Shown here one piece after another: positions 17,871 through 37,091 of a DNA stretch of 64,000 nt (positions are counted from its first letter, which is position 1; every line of letters starts with the position of its first letter). The stretch is from the NCBI GenBank assembly GCA_020137815.1, contig CM035351.1, positions 9,267,969 through 9,331,968 on the forward strand. Direction: 5' to 3'. Position numbers and translations under genes: made by a program. The notes under the pieces were generated by a model, which was not told the DNA's origin, did not search any database, and saw only the letters and a list, made by a program, of their open reading frames with translations. The stretch comes from Hormiphora californensis (lineage: Eukaryota > Ctenophora > Tentaculata > Cydippida > Pleurobrachiidae).

Positions 17871-18440
17871 CAGTCGAACCTCGAATCTCGATTTACCGGA
17901 CCAGTAAATGTCCCCCAGTACAACATTTTAAATGTGAAATAAAATCTCTACTAACCGTGAATTTATCAGTCGTCCGATAACTTATCGGGTAAGCGGTAAA
18001 TTGGGTAAGCGGTAAATACTCACTCGGTTCTTCACATTTTTTGGACGTTTTTGACCATAACTCAGCCATTTCTTGACCAATTTGCAAAATTTTGGACCCA
18101 TTGAAAAGAGGACATTGTGATCTTTGAAATGAATTTTCATTTTTTGAGCTCATTTGAAAGATCACAATGTCCTCTTTTCAATGGGTCCAAAATTTTGCAA
18201 ATTGGTCAAGAAATGGCTGAGTTATGGTAAAAAACGTCCAAACAAGAATAACTGTATTATGTTTCATAAGTCCGATTTTTAATAAAGCGAACCGCTTGCG
18301 TGCAAAAACTTTCCGCGCACCATGCGCGGAAAGTTTTTGCAAAAGGCATCAGTGTGAATGCCTTCGGCATTCACCCAGGCGGGGAAAAAATGTGAAGAAT
18401 CGAGAGAGTATTTACCGCTTACCAGTAAATTGAGAATTCA
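17871..18440. repeat. Nested foldback, possibly a truncated pogo-like element
   Basis: The left edge CAGTCGAACCTCG resembles pogo/Tigger termini. Arms near 17998-18056 and 18376-18430 share GGTAAGCGGTAAATACT in inverted order. Inside lies a near-perfect hairpin with about 88-bp arms (18040-18127 and 18155-18242). Two smaller hairpins follow: GCAAAAACTTTCCGCGC around 18300-18342, and GTGAATGCCTTCGGCATTCAC. No right terminus matching the left was found. Confidence 0.7.
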
Positions 18441-18984
18441 CTAATTTCTTGTAAAGACCAGTTCTGCAGAATCAGTTAAGACACAGAATCAGAATGGTTA
18501 GTTCGAATGAGCTTTGACAGATGGCTAGTCACCAGCCTGACACATTTCTTGCGAGTGATGAGTACAATGTCAGACAGATTTCATGACACCTTGCAAACTT
18601 GCACGTATTTGAGACACGTGTATAAGTTATTCAATAGCTTTTAAAGCAAATGTTTGGTGTGTACGGCACACAATCGTGGGTGAACATTTTGCAGTGTGTA
18701 CCCACCATTTGTTGAACATAGCAAACACACATTGGCCTGCCATGGCAGACAAGATAAAAGAGCTAGAGTGTTTGTGTCAGTTTTATTGTGTTACTTTTAA
18801 CATCTTTCTCGAATTTAGAGGAAGGTGTTCTAACTATTTCCAGACACCCTTATACGATGTGTTTAGCTCTTGTTTGTGTCCTAATGGGTGTTTAGATAAC
18901 ACTTGTAGGGTACTGGGGATTACTACAAACGTCTTCTGAAAGTACAGACCTTTTAAACGCCCGATTCACGTCACAACTACTACT

Positions 18985-20738
18985 TGACCCTGCCAGAAAT
19001 AGATGGTCCATATAGGTCAATATTAGCTCAATTAACGGGGCTATATCGTGCAAAATTACATTGTGGATTGGGCGATTTATTGATCCTTGTTATATATGTC
19101 TCGTTATTGCTTGGGTTACCATCTTCGTGTGCATTGCCCGGGGTATCGCAACTACTGGAAAAGTAAGTCAGTTCTAGCTGGTCTCTGATTGGCTGATGAC
19201 CAGTCAGGTGACCTAAATAACGAGTTCTGATTGGTTGTTTACTTCTATCTCTCTATTCAGGTTGTATTATTTCTCGGCAACTGCACCCTACGTTGTTCTG
19301 ATTATTCTGTTGTTTCGGGGAGTTACCCTGGAGGGAGCCAATGACGGTATTGTCTACTTTCTTACACCTGAGGTAATTATTGTGTTACCATGGTGCAGGT
19401 GTTAACATTGTGTTACCATTGTGTTACCATTGTGTTACCATTTTGATACCATGGTGTAACACTAACTACCACTTCCCACTCCCTCCAGCCCAAACAAGTG
19501 CTAGATGTTCGTGTCTGGTCCAAGGTTACCATGGTTACTATTATCACTTCCAATCCCATTTCAGCCCAACAACTGCTAGATGTCCGTGTCTGGTCTGCGG
19601 CAGCCTCTCAGATCTTCTACTCACTGGGTATCGGGTTTGGAGCTAGATCGTGTCTTTCACCAAGAACTGTGATAACATCATTCGAGACAGGTTAGCTAAA
19701 GGAGCTGCCGGATTCAGGAAATACTTGTCCCTGATTGGTTGATAACCAGTCACGTGACCTAAATACAGATTTCTGATTGGTTGTCAGTTTCTGAAATTAA
19801 AACAAGTTCCTCCCAGTATCATTATCACGGTGGTCAACTGCTCCACGACTATTCTGGGAGGACTTGTGATTTTCAGTATTATCGGGTACAGACAGACAAT
19901 GACACATGTAGAAATCAGCAAGGTACGTACGTTGTACGTCATGTTTTTGCCTAGATCGACCCAATAAAGCTCGTGGTTTGAACAAAACAATCTATAGTTT
20001 ATTGTTTTCTGGGGAACTCATAGATTTGCAGTTCTTTAACTCTTGCATCCCCATTACTCTCCAGTCTCCCCAATTATGATTTAACGGACAAAACCCTTTT
20101 CCCCAAGGGTGCCGTTAAATCGTGGTCCGACTGTATATGTATATATTATATATCATATTATGTGCTTCTTTACCACATTTCTAACAAACACACAGCAACC
20201 AATTAAACAAGAACTACATCCAAATAAAAAACTTTTATTCCATTAGGGGAAGAGAGGTTCGAACATGGCAAGTACAATTTTCAGTAAGTGGAAGTTTTCC
20301 TACACTCGGTAAGTGCATACGACAATTGGTTCGTATAACGTTGTCAGATTGCGCGACCCTCTTTTGTAAACGCTGAGCCGGCTTGCGTGAGCGAGGGTTA
20401 CGAAAGTAACAAGTATAACGTTGGTTTCAAATCGTTATTGGGTGCAGCAGTCGCCCAGCGTATTTTGGGACGCCGCTCCTCATGGTACGGGAGCGCGCAC
20501 AGTATTTGAGATGTTGAGAGTACAACGTTTCAGCACCACGGATGCGCGCGCATTTGGACCACATTTGTTCAATATATTCCACGGTATATTGCTCAATTTG
20601 GCCAATATATTGGGCACAATACGGACCTGTATTGATCAATAAATCGCCCAATCCACAATGTAATTTTGCACGATATAGCCCCGTTAATTGAGCTAATATT
20701 GACCTATATGGACCATCTATTTCTGGCAGGGGACAGTC
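18985..20738. mobile_element. Inverted-repeat-bounded segment enclosing an SLC6 fragment
   Basis: About 95 bp starting CCCTGCCAGAAATAGATGG at 18990 return in reverse complement at about 20640-20738, almost perfectly, up to GGGCGATTTATTGATC. A shorter CACAACTACT match extends outward on both sides. Between them lie SLC6-like exons and unrelated DNA. A transposon that captured a gene fragment is one reading; two independent insertions of one repeat family is the other. No target duplication was found. Confidence 0.55.
19261..19922 (+). pseudogene. SLC6 neurotransmitter-symporter gene fragment
   Basis: Three exon-like blocks match the middle of Na+/Cl- coupled SLC6 transporters, around TM5-TM7. 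They are 19261-19372 ([21 protein letters not shown]), 19565-19690 (SAAASQIFYSLGIGFGA, then after a frame change SFTKNCDNIIRD) and about 19788-19922 (VVNCSTTILGGLVIFSIIGY). The frame changes by one missing base, or equivalent, just after GFGA near 19640, where an in-frame TAG also appears. No exons for the other transmembrane segments are present. A second, partial copy of the 19565 exon start lies at 19489-19527. Family identity is clear; function as a transporter is unlikely. Confidence 0.75.
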
Positions 20739-21060
20739 GAGTAGTTGTGAAGTTACAAAACCTTCTTAGACAAATTGTCTAAGAATTGTTTAACTTGTAA
20801 CTTCTTATAAGTACACATAGAAATACCCCTTATATACTGTCAGAGCATTGGCCTGACCCATTCTCGTTTCTCTCAAATTTGGAGCGGAGCGTGCGAGAAC
20901 TGTGGTCAGAGCATTGGCCTGACAGCTTATTATACAAGTCCGTAGTCCAAAATGATTTAGAGTTTAGACTGATATAATATAAGGGGTATTTCTATGTGTA
21001 CTTATAAAGCTAAAAACTAGTAGCAGTAGTTTAAGTTAAACTACTGCTACTAGTTTAAAC
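20739..21060. repeat. Foldback with conserved inverted arms
   Basis: The sequence ATAAGTACACATAGAAATAC (about 20799-20828) recurs inverted at about 20983-21007. Within it, CAGAGCATTGGCCTGAC occurs twice in direct order. A separate near-perfect palindrome around AAACTAGTAGCAGTAGTTTA spans about 21011-21056. No protein is encoded. Confidence 0.65.
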
Positions 21061-21993
21061 TTTAACGAATCAGAAGCATCTTATAAATAGAGCGTGTTCT
21101 ATGTTTAGCACATCATTATGTAGTTTAGTATGGAAATCATGGGAATTTATAGGGAATTTCTGTCAGGCTAATGCAGAAGAATTTAGAGCAGGGGACTAGG
21201 GGAGAATACATGATGGTGAATATACTATACTAGTAGGCCCGTTCGCCCTACGGGCGAATTTCGGGGAAATGGTAGCTGGATTAGGGAACGCTGACATCAC
21301 ATGCACCATCCGTTCCTAGCCTATCTCTCACTTTCTCCCTACCCATGTTGTTGTACGCTCTGGGCTTCCTGACAATGTCAAGGTGCGAATTTAAGAGATC
21401 AATGTCATGGAGGTGCAGTGCTGTTCCAGAAACTCATCACGTGAAAACTTCTCCGCTATGTAGCCGATTCGGAGATTTCTATATTCGACTGGAGTAATCA
21501 CCCTTAGGCGACGTTGGGTAAAGCTATCCGTAGTCGTTGTCCGTTGATTGGCTCGCTTGAACACGTTGGCGTAATCTGTCATATTCTTTAGCCTGCTCCC
21601 TGACAGCAGCAGATCTTCCGGACCCAGATGACCGTTGCCAAATAGCGCTTGGGGTTGAAGAGTTAGACATCAGGACAAAAGTAAAAGAATGCACGTGCAG
21701 AATTGAATTGGCCCTTGGTACCCAACTACAACCGGCAGATAGGTATCCAAGTCCCTCTAATAATTGCACGTGCGGGTGTAGTTGCTAGGTGATGTAGCAC
21801 CGACAAGTAGTATGATGATGGCATGGTGAAATAGAGTGTTCTAGACTCTTTAGGAGAGCGGTAGAGATCTTGTAAACGCACTAAACCAATTGGCACGTGA
21901 ATTGTTACCGTGTCATTCAATTAGCCAGAACAAAAGAAACTAAAAGTCAGAGCACTTTTCTATCCCGTGGTATATTCCCCCTCTCAAATCACC
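21061..21993. other. 5' flank of the cysteine protease gene
   Basis: No recognised gene. Minus frames at 21391-21582 and 21524-21769 overlap each other and are rich in Arg/Thr/Ser. I see no conserved domain. The stretch just upstream of 21994 would carry the promoter and 5' UTR of the protease gene. Confidence 0.3.
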
Positions 21994-30970
<8,977 letters not shown>

Positions 30971-31095
30971 ACTTCACCTGCTTACATTCTAATGATAACT
31001 AACCAACCAAACTATAACATATTTGTCTGAATGTAAGGGGCGATGGGCGAGAATAATATTGTTCCACAATTAACCCACCTTGTGTGATGACTGCA

Positions 31096-32009
31096 TCACC
31101 CGTATATACACTGGTTGACCATGTTAAGTAGTTGGGGGTTTTCCAGTGCAGCAGCTACCCGTTCCTTGTCTGCGAGCTGCTTGTTTATTGCCTGTTCTGT
31201 GTCGTGGGAACCAGGCGTGATACGCACATCCACTTTGAACCTAGAGAGGAGGGAGTGAGGGGAATGTGTTACCAGAAATAAGAATGCTCTGACAGACAAA
31301 GATTACCGCTGGAATGTGTTACCATGGTTTCCATACCTGCTAGCAAGTGATCGAAGTAGTTTTACTTTTAGAGACAGTCCAATTAGTGTAGCCATGCTGC
31401 AGTGAGGTATTGTCGGGGTGAACTTAACCTGAAACAACGGGTGTTACAAATATGATAGTAAGAGGTACTTGTTTGCACTTGAACCTTCTTCACTTTTGGG
31501 TACGATAAGAGCGGGTACACCGTACTCATTCTTCACTTCTCTCTATTTTCTGTGCGAAAGCGAACAAGTGTAAGATACACAATAGACAGACGAGACACCT
31601 GAATATCATATCCACACTCACATCAACATAGTTGTCAGTGTCATTGCAGGTTATCAGGTCCAGCTGAACAACACTCAATTCCTCCAAACTATTGGGGTGT
31701 TCCGGGTCTCTGATATCCCTTATCAGATCAAATACCTCTCTGGAATCTACCTCGTCATATACCTAGGAAGTAGAGGGAAGAGTTATAGTACATGTACTAC
31801 ATGACCTGCTGAAGTAAAGGGGGGGTTATTGTCATACTACATTATATCTTTGTACAAGCTACATAGTCTTCGGCCCAGTGATGAGGGACCGTAGTATATT
31901 TCCTGCTCTGTAAACTGACCTCATTATCCCAGTCGGTGGCTGAAACTTCCCTGGCTGAGGCCCCGACTTTTATTGTGGGAGATGCGTTCTGTAGTGCAGC
32001 TCCGTTCAT
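31096..32009 (-). CDS. CIAO2B: CIAO2B/MIP18-family cytosolic Fe-S assembly factor
   Basis: CIAO2B is part of the CIA targeting complex (with CIAO1 and MMS19) that inserts Fe-S clusters into nuclear and cytosolic enzymes. Exons: 31920-32009, 31622-31762, 31337-31428 and 31096-31240; phases join. Diagnostic strings include [40 protein letters not shown] (the conserved Cys region of the DUF59 fold) and [20 protein letters not shown]. The product of about 155 residues is normal for the family. It could be the CIAO2A paralogue, but the C-terminal match favours CIAO2B. It lies about 290 bp downstream of RAD1 on the same strand. Confidence 0.93.
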
Positions 32010-32301
32010 GCTATGTGGGGAAACAGAGTTAGGGGTATGGACTGGGAAGAAGCTGGGTTGTTCAAATTAAGAAGGAGGAAGGGGGCATACAGGGGGAGGA
32101 AGGGGTAGGAGTAAAACACTAGGTGATATAACAGTGAATTGTACAAATATAGCATGGTGATATAAAATTGAGCTGATGTTAAAAATAGCACGAACAAACA
32201 ACAATTCCATATAAGTCCTGATGTTTCGATTTGTGTTCCACGAAGGATTCTCATCTTCTATTTCTGTTTACTAGATCATCTAACAAGTAATGACAGACAC
32301 T

Positions 32302-33108
32302 TCATTCCTCAAAATCCTCGTTAGGAGCACAGAGGTATTCTACAAAACTAGTGCTCCCATCCTCAGTCCTGATCATGTATTGTAGGGACAGGAATCCCCT
32401 ATCATCCATCCTCATTGACACCTTAGTACTTTGCAACAGAGCCTTTATAGAGGGTTTCAGTAGAGTTAGTTTGTATCGGTTGACCTGAGTCTTGGTGCAC
32501 TCAAACGATTCCACCATATCAGAATCCCTGGGGAACTCACTGGAGGTAGTACCAGCCTGTCCGAATGTAGAGAGACGTAACCATGGCTCATCTGGTGACA
32601 TTAGGATCTCTAGTACTGGGCTGCTATCATCCAGATCTGTGAATGTGTCCCTCAGACACTCTGATTTCATTATAATCTTGTTAACAACACCCAGACTAGT
32701 GAAATTAAAATCTAGAATCTCGTCAGCATCAAGGGTCTTTATGTTACACTCGGTAACCACCCCTCCCTCTTCCAGAACCAGGCCGAGAGACTTAGCAGGT
32801 TCATCGTAGAACATTTTGAGGGATGTGACAGCAGACCCAGGACCCCCGAACATGTTCAAACATTCCAATAGTACTGTGAGATTGATCCTGAACACTAGAG
32901 TATCAGAGGTGAAATTGAAGGACTGGAATAATGCTTCCTGAATGAACGCATTCACTTGGGCACACTTGCTCTCTTCCACAGTAAACTTTAGCCCGTTACT
33001 GCTGATAAATACAGTGGCGTGATCCTTGAACGAGACAGATTTGAGAACAGTAGACATACAACGGACATTGTCCATGCGAGCCTCAAACATGTGCTGACTG
33101 GCCAACAT
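32302..33108 (-). CDS. RAD1: RAD1 checkpoint clamp subunit
   Basis: RAD1 is one of three subunits of the 9-1-1 clamp (RAD9-RAD1-HUS1), loaded at damaged DNA to activate ATR signalling. A single open frame of 268 residues carries family strings such as TVEESKCAQVNAFIQEALFQ, TLVFRINLTVLLECLNMFG and LVLEEGGVVTECNIKT. The length is slightly short against the usual about 280. The first ATG sits just after an acceptor-like CTGTAG, so a short upstream coding exon may exist. No frameshift is seen. Confidence 0.93.
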   Translation of the reverse strand: MLASQHMFEARMDNVRCMSTVLKSVSFKDHATVFISSNGLKFTVEESKCAQVNAFIQEALFQSFNFTSDTLVFRINLTVLLECLNMFGGPGSAVTSLKMFYDEPAKSLGLVLEEGGVVTECNIKTLDADEILDFNFTSLGVVNKIIMKSECLRDTFTDLDDSSPVLEILMSPDEPWLRLSTFGQAGTTSSEFPRDSDMVESFECTKTQVNRYKLTLLKPSIKALLQSTKVSMRMDDRGFLSLQYMIRTEDGSTSFVEYLCAPNEDFEE

Positions 33109-33160
33109 ACCTACAGCTGGGGAGGGTGTGATTTGTTAAATATGGAGATCACACCACAGT

Positions 33161-33530
33161 GTGATTGGAGGTGTGATTTGTGTTTCACTTGATTCCTTTC
33201 CAGCGCTCAGTTCGGAGTCTTGTGATCTCACACTGCGCGCTTCTCATGTGGTGTATTGGCGCGAGAAAATTAGAATGCTGACACTCTGTGGATGGGAGGT
33301 TAGAAGGGCGCGCGTGACGCAGGGACATTCGAGGACCGGGGATGCGCCACACACGGTACACACTACTGCACAACATCTGTATATATAGGGGTTCTCAGCT
33401 CTGAGACAAACTAGGGCATTGGCCAGTGGTTGACCGATCATGTAAAAAGTCAAAACAAATTAATCAATCTGAATAAAAATGTTCGATAAAACTAACCCTG
33501 ACTTTTCACTTTCCAGTCTTGGAATCCCTC
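33161..33530. other. Intergenic gap between RAD1 and the hydroxylase-like gene
   Basis: No gene is supported. It would contain the RAD1 5' region. Overlapping frames on both strands are short and show no family features. Confidence 0.3.
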
Positions 33531-33532
33531 AA

Positions 33533-34682
33533 TTATGTCACACCAAGCACCCTTGAAAGTTCAGGTAACTGAAAAAGGGAGATGGTAGGTCAATAATATA
33601 GTAAAATAACGTCCAAGTACTTACATCAGATTGCTGTATGTCAGGGTGCCATAGATCAACTATCAGAACCACTCTAACTTCACTGTCAGATAGATTTCTT
33701 GCTGAGTGTATGAATGAATCATCAAACACCATACACTCCCCCTCCTTCCAGGCTCTTTCTTCTCTCCCAACTGTCATTACACAATACCCAGTTTTAGGTA
33801 CCTGGGTGCCGGGTGGTGGTGAAATATATCGGTATTACAAATCTAACATGCACAACTGTTCAGAGCTCGCAAAAGAGTTGGCAGATTTCCAAACAAACAC
33901 AACTCTCTTTGTACCTGTAATGCTAGGTGACACCGGGCCCGGGTATTGGTAGGCCCACAGTGGGGTGTTATCTCCGACCCCGGGGGGAGAACGGAAAAGA
34001 AGGCATTTCCAAACACAGTCCCTGCTAGAAAACCAGGTAGTGTCCCTACTAGAGATGTTGTACGGGGTGCTAACTTACAGTTCTCTTCTATCTAGGAGAG
34101 GGGGGGGGTGAAAAGGGAGAAGGTTGAGAAGAACCGATACGATACGATACCACCCATTTGCTGACCTTTTTCCCCTGGTTGTAAAGAAAGAATTTTCTCC
34201 ACAGTTTGTCACACACCCAATTATCTTGACAATTAGTTTGAACCATCTCATACTCCATATTCACAATCCTGAAAACAATAGTCATTGACAAAATGATAAA
34301 TTGACAAAATGATAAATTAACAACGAACCTCACATTTCTACAGAGAATGGTCTCGACAGAAGGGACACTCAGCCATTTGTTATCGGATAGGTTAGATAGG
34401 TAGCAGACAACAGGCCTCCTTTTACTTGACAGGGTTTCTGTGTTAAACGTTAGTCTTCCATCTAAATGTGATCCAATAACCTGAGAAACATTTGTCAGAT
34501 AAGATCTGCTGAATAGTACTACAATGTGCTGAGTAGGTCACCTCATTACGTAAGCGTGTCTGAAGTTGTTCTGAGCATCTGATGCACTCAGGGTTTGGAC
34601 AATTGCCAGCCTTGTCAGACTCGTCATATTCTTTTCTGAATAACCTCCTGATGTGAAGATCAACATATCGTGTATTTGCCAC
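33533..34682 (-). CDS. Aspartyl/asparaginyl beta-hydroxylase-domain protein
   Basis: Family members are Fe(II)/2-oxoglutarate oxygenases that hydroxylate Asp or Asn residues, or ASPHD-type relatives. Six exons were read: about 34539-34682, about 34336-34478, 34162-34269, about 33902-34046, about 33624-33799, and 33533 to about 33569. Diagnostic strings: FFSVLPPGSEITPHCGPTN (metal-binding His), VFDDSFIHSARN (second His) and RVVLIVDLWHPD. The N-terminus has a CPNPECIRCSEQ cysteine pair and no visible membrane anchor in the first exon. About 240 residues, so it resembles the short ASPHD or bacterial-type enzymes more than full-length ASPH. Confidence 0.85.
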
Positions 34683-34744
34683 TTTTCAATATTTATATTC
34701 ATGGTTAAAGGCCATGATTAAAAACAGAGTGGATAGTACCAATA

Positions 34745-35603
34745 CAGTCGGACCCCGATTTAGGGACACCCTCGGGGGAAAGGGTCTTGTCCACTAAATC
34801 GGGGTGTCCACTAAATCGGGGTGAGCCATATTTGGCCCATAAAAACATATTTTATTGCCCAAAATGCTATATTATTAAGACTAAAGACACCTCTAACTGT
34901 TATATGCAATATTCATGTATTGATGACATGATCATTTCTGATTAGAAAAAGAAAAATATAAAATAATTCTTTTTCAAAAAAATGTGGAAAATTTTCCAAG
35001 TTATACCAGCCCGTCCGGTTTGTATTTCGAATCGGTGCAACTTACTGGATATCCTGTCTAATTAGCGGGTTCAAAACGAACCGATACGTGATACCATACC
35101 GAATCGGGGCACCCTAAGCGGGTGAGGAAGTATAAAAATTTCAAAATAACTTTTTCTCTCAAAATTTATGGGGAGCACCGATCAAAGCATTGACAATCGT
35201 ACTGTAAAATTTTGCAAAAAAGTTAAAAAAAAAAGGTATACCAGCCACGTCCGAATCGTGTTTCGAATCGGTGCATCTTATCGCATGTCCTGCTGCTAAT
35301 TAGACGGAACGAATCGAAACGTGATCCCCATCGAATCGAAATTTTGACGCTTGGACCTTGGTGAACTTGTGATTCAATGGGCACCATGGGGATCACGTAT
35401 CGGTTCGTTCCGAACCGTCTAATTAGCAGAAGGACATGCGATAAGATGCACCGATTCGAAACACGATTCGGACATGGCTGGAATCTTTTTGAAAAATTTC
35501 ACAAAAAATTTCCCAAAAAAATTCAAAAATTTTTGGGGGAAAAAATCCTGTCCCTAAATCGGGGTGTCCCTAAATCGGGGGTCCCTAAATCGGGGTCCGA
35601 CTG
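34745..35603. mobile_element. pogo/Tc1-mariner-type MITE with TA duplication
   Basis: Termini CAGTCGGACCCCGATTTA and the exact complement, flanked by TA on both sides (34743-34744, 35604-35605). Subterminal tandem CTAAATCGGGGTGTCC repeats occur at both ends. A second inverted repeat lies inside (about 35242-35330 against 35380-35480, around CCGATTCGAAACACGATTCG). No transposase. A lone TAAATCGTGGTCCGACTG end near 20115 belongs to a related family. Confidence 0.92.
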
Positions 35604-35921
35604 TAGTAGTATAGTTACCATAAAACGGTGGTTATTATTATGAGAAGAAGGGAGGTAACGGACAACGTGATCTCTCTTGTTGCGGTTTGGCGCCAAAACG
35701 TCATAAGTCATAACATAGCTGTATAGGTGAGAGAGAGAAATAGAAGTTGTTTTTCTTAGCATTTTGTTGTACTAACATGAAATATGACTCGATTATATTT
35801 GGTAGAATTAATTTACACAACATAAGCTTTATATCGTCTTTACACCCACTACTACTATGGGATTACTATCTCACAGTCACTTTGTTAATCACTTTGTTAA
35901 TCACACATTATCAGATCTCCC

Positions 35922-36947
35922 TCACCCACACGTACTACTCCATGTAGTTCCTGTGACAGCACGCATCCACATTCTAACATTGTTCCGACGTGTATTCATT
36001 GATAGATTGTTGTTATAAAACACATCCCTAACCCGCTTGGTGTGCGAATAAGGCTTTGTTTTATCTCTGTCCCTCGCTAACTTGTCGTGAACCGCAACCC
36101 CGAAATTTGTTTTAATTCCATCTCTCCTCAACTTCTGGAGTTGTTTAATTTCCCCTTTCAACTGGTTTACCCGGTCAAAGTTTTTCTGTAGGGTCTCTAC
36201 TTTCTCCTTCGTAAGAAACCGGGCCAGTTTCAGGACGGTTTGTATGGGGAACTCTTCTTCTGGTGATAGTTCAATTGGAGCCATTTTAGGAGGAGGATCT
36301 AGGGGGTTAGAAGGTGGGGGTGTGTCTATTAACATGTTACCATACTCGTAATATAGATTCTCCAGCAACCTCCGTCTCTTCAACGTGTTTCTGTATTTCC
36401 ACATGATTCCAATTTGTAACTTGTCCACAATTTCCTCCCCGCCCTCGCCTGCCATAAAGTCCTCTTCTGCTGAGTTGTTATACCGCACCTCCCAGTCCCC
36501 TCGTTTAGCCTCAACCACAATTCGAGGGATGCCTCGTAACCGCTCTGTCAGACCCTCAGATGCGGTCTCTCCTGGCTTTATTGTGTTGTATTTAGCGTTA
36601 CGGTGAAGGTCCAGGGAGGGATGGATTGGGTAGTCGATAAATGATGTATAGAAGTGTCGCTCACACATCTCCATTGTCTTATCGGGGAAGTGGCTGGCTA
36701 CTAGTTCCCAGTTGGTACCATACCTCTCAACACCACTCAGCAGTTTAGTGTCCTGCGCTGCCGTCCAGGCCGGGTCAGTTAGGGGTAGGTTGGTGTGGAT
36801 TAGCCGGTACGGGTGGGTCGCCTTGTGGGTTGCATTGGATATACCGTGGGAGAAACATGGTAGGCAGATAGAGACAGAGGGAGAGCAGGTGGCACAGAGA
36901 ATGTAGGGGAGGGTCAACTTGTCGCTGCAGAACCTGCATCTACCCAT
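35922..36947 (-). CDS. TADA2-family transcriptional adaptor
   Basis: ADA2 proteins link the GCN5/PCAF acetyltransferase to SAGA or ATAC complexes. A single frame of 341 residues begins with a Cys-rich ZZ-type finger (CRFCSDKL, CATCSPS, CLPCF; residues 3-50) and a SANT domain (DPAWTAAQDTKLLSGVERYG, residues 57-105). A middle segment matches ADA2 (GIMWKYRNTLKRRRLLENLY). It is shorter than typical TADA2A/B (about 420-440), and I see no SWIRM domain at the end. Either the SWIRM exon is elsewhere, or a frame change near 35960 hides it. TADA2A versus TADA2B cannot be settled. Confidence 0.85.
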   Translation of the reverse strand: MGRCRFCSDKLTLPYILCATCSPSVSICLPCFSHGISNATHKATHPYRLIHTNLPLTDPAWTAAQDTKLLSGVERYGTNWELVASHFPDKTMEMCERHFYTSFIDYPIHPSLDLHRNAKYNTIKPGETASEGLTERLRGIPRIVVEAKRGDWEVRYNNSAEEDFMAGEGGEEIVDKLQIGIMWKYRNTLKRRRLLENLYYEYGNMLIDTPPPSNPLDPPPKMAPIELSPEEEFPIQTVLKLARFLTKEKVETLQKNFDRVNQLKGEIKQLQKLRRDGIKTNFGVAVHDKLARDRDKTKPYSHTKRVRDVFYNNNLSMNTRRNNVRMWMRAVTGTTWSSTCG

Positions 36948-37091
36948 GGTGTGTGCTACAAGAGGGAGGAGGGCGGTTAGGAAGGTAGGAACAGAAACAA
37001 GTCATGATTTGAGGAAAGAAAGCTAAAAACACCACCGAATCTCTCTAAAAATGTATTTTTAAAAGGTTAATAAATTAAAATGGCAGGACAT

